NCBI GenBank assembly: GCA_000824805.1 | Contig: CCNA01000025.1 | Location: forward strand, 60,112 to 124,111 | Reading direction: 5' to 3' | Source: Mesorhizobium sp. SOD10 | Lineage (GTDB): Bacteria; Pseudomonadota; Alphaproteobacteria; Rhizobiales; Rhizobiaceae | Length of the DNA: 64,000 nt | Part shown: piece after piece, positions 63,987-64,000 of the stretch | Position numbering within the stretch: position 1 is the stretch's first letter | Layout: each line of letters starts with the position of its first letter | Position numbers and translations under genes: made by a program | The notes under the pieces: model-generated | What the model was told of the DNA's origin: nothing | Seen by the model: the letters and a program-made list of their open reading frames with translations, nothing else | Databases searched by the model: none

Positions 63987-64000
63987 CGACTATCTGGGCT

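Overview
The window is about 64 kb of GC-rich, densely coded alphaproteobacterial DNA and is most likely chromosomal sequence from a Mesorhizobium. The best taxonomic marker is a tandem pair of DUF680 proteins (20517-21026), a family I know only from Mesorhizobium. The aglREFGAK alpha-glucoside locus, a matR-matB pair, several solute-transport operons and rhizobial intergenic palindromes agree with this. I see no rRNA, tRNA, CRISPR, integrase, transposase or phage gene.

Layout. (1) 1-7822: the end of a probable CocE/NonD hydrolase, then a peptide/opine-type ABC transporter with two paralogous Tat-exported binding proteins flanking one set of permeases and a double ATPase, then a small alkaline-phosphatase-superfamily enzyme. 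(2) 8019-10745: an ECF sigma factor, a membrane anti-sigma factor and a secreted subtilase in overlapping frames. (3) 11042-20494: a DAO-type oxidoreductase, the LacI-type regulator aglR, and the alpha-glucoside operon aglEFGAK with two palindromic operators. (4) 20517-31259: the DUF680 pair, a molybdopterin sulfite-oxidase-like enzyme with its flavin reductase, a DegP protease, a metallo-beta-lactamase-fold protein coupled to a PPi-type phosphofructokinase, an L,D-transpeptidase, a LysE exporter, a TTC38-like TPR protein and xylulokinase. (5) 31352-34372: a SnoaL-like protein, xylose isomerase, a short unknown gene and a HAD phosphatase. (6) 34353-43340: a quaternary-amine operon with a GlxA/CdhR-type regulator divergent from a BKACE enzyme, an HD-domain oxygenase-like protein, L-carnitine dehydrogenase with a histone-like tail, an acyl-CoA dehydrogenase, an ADP-forming acyl-CoA synthetase, a CaiD-like hydratase and an alpha/beta hydrolase. 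(7) 43697-49441: two large overlapping secreted-protein genes of unknown function that share a module. (8) 49587-52887: rpe, then matR and matB. (9) 53128-63948: a divergent amino-sugar island. On the minus strand it has NagA, a SIS-domain deaminase, a GntR regulator and a BadF-type kinase. On the plus strand it has murQ, an ABC sugar transporter, a DUF4304 protein, a Gfo/Idh/MocA dehydrogenase and the transporter ATPase.

How the parts work together. In (3) alpha-glucosides enter through AglEFGK, are hydrolysed by AglA, and AglR probably represses from the two CAAAGCGCTTTG-type sites. In (6) the order fits gamma-butyrobetaine or crotonobetaine activation to CoA, dehydrogenation, hydration to carnitine, oxidation to 3-dehydrocarnitine and BKACE cleavage toward glycine betaine. 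In (9) MurNAc-6P or GlcNAc-6P is funnelled through MurQ, NagA and the SIS deaminase to fructose-6P. Both divergent promoters carry the same tandem heptamer between -35 and -10.

The least described systems are the sigma/anti-sigma/subtilase cassette, in which the anti-sigma factor's periplasmic domain resembles a subtilase pro-domain, and the two-gene secreted system at 43.7-49.4 kb. Homology statements are from reading the protein sequences; no database search was run.
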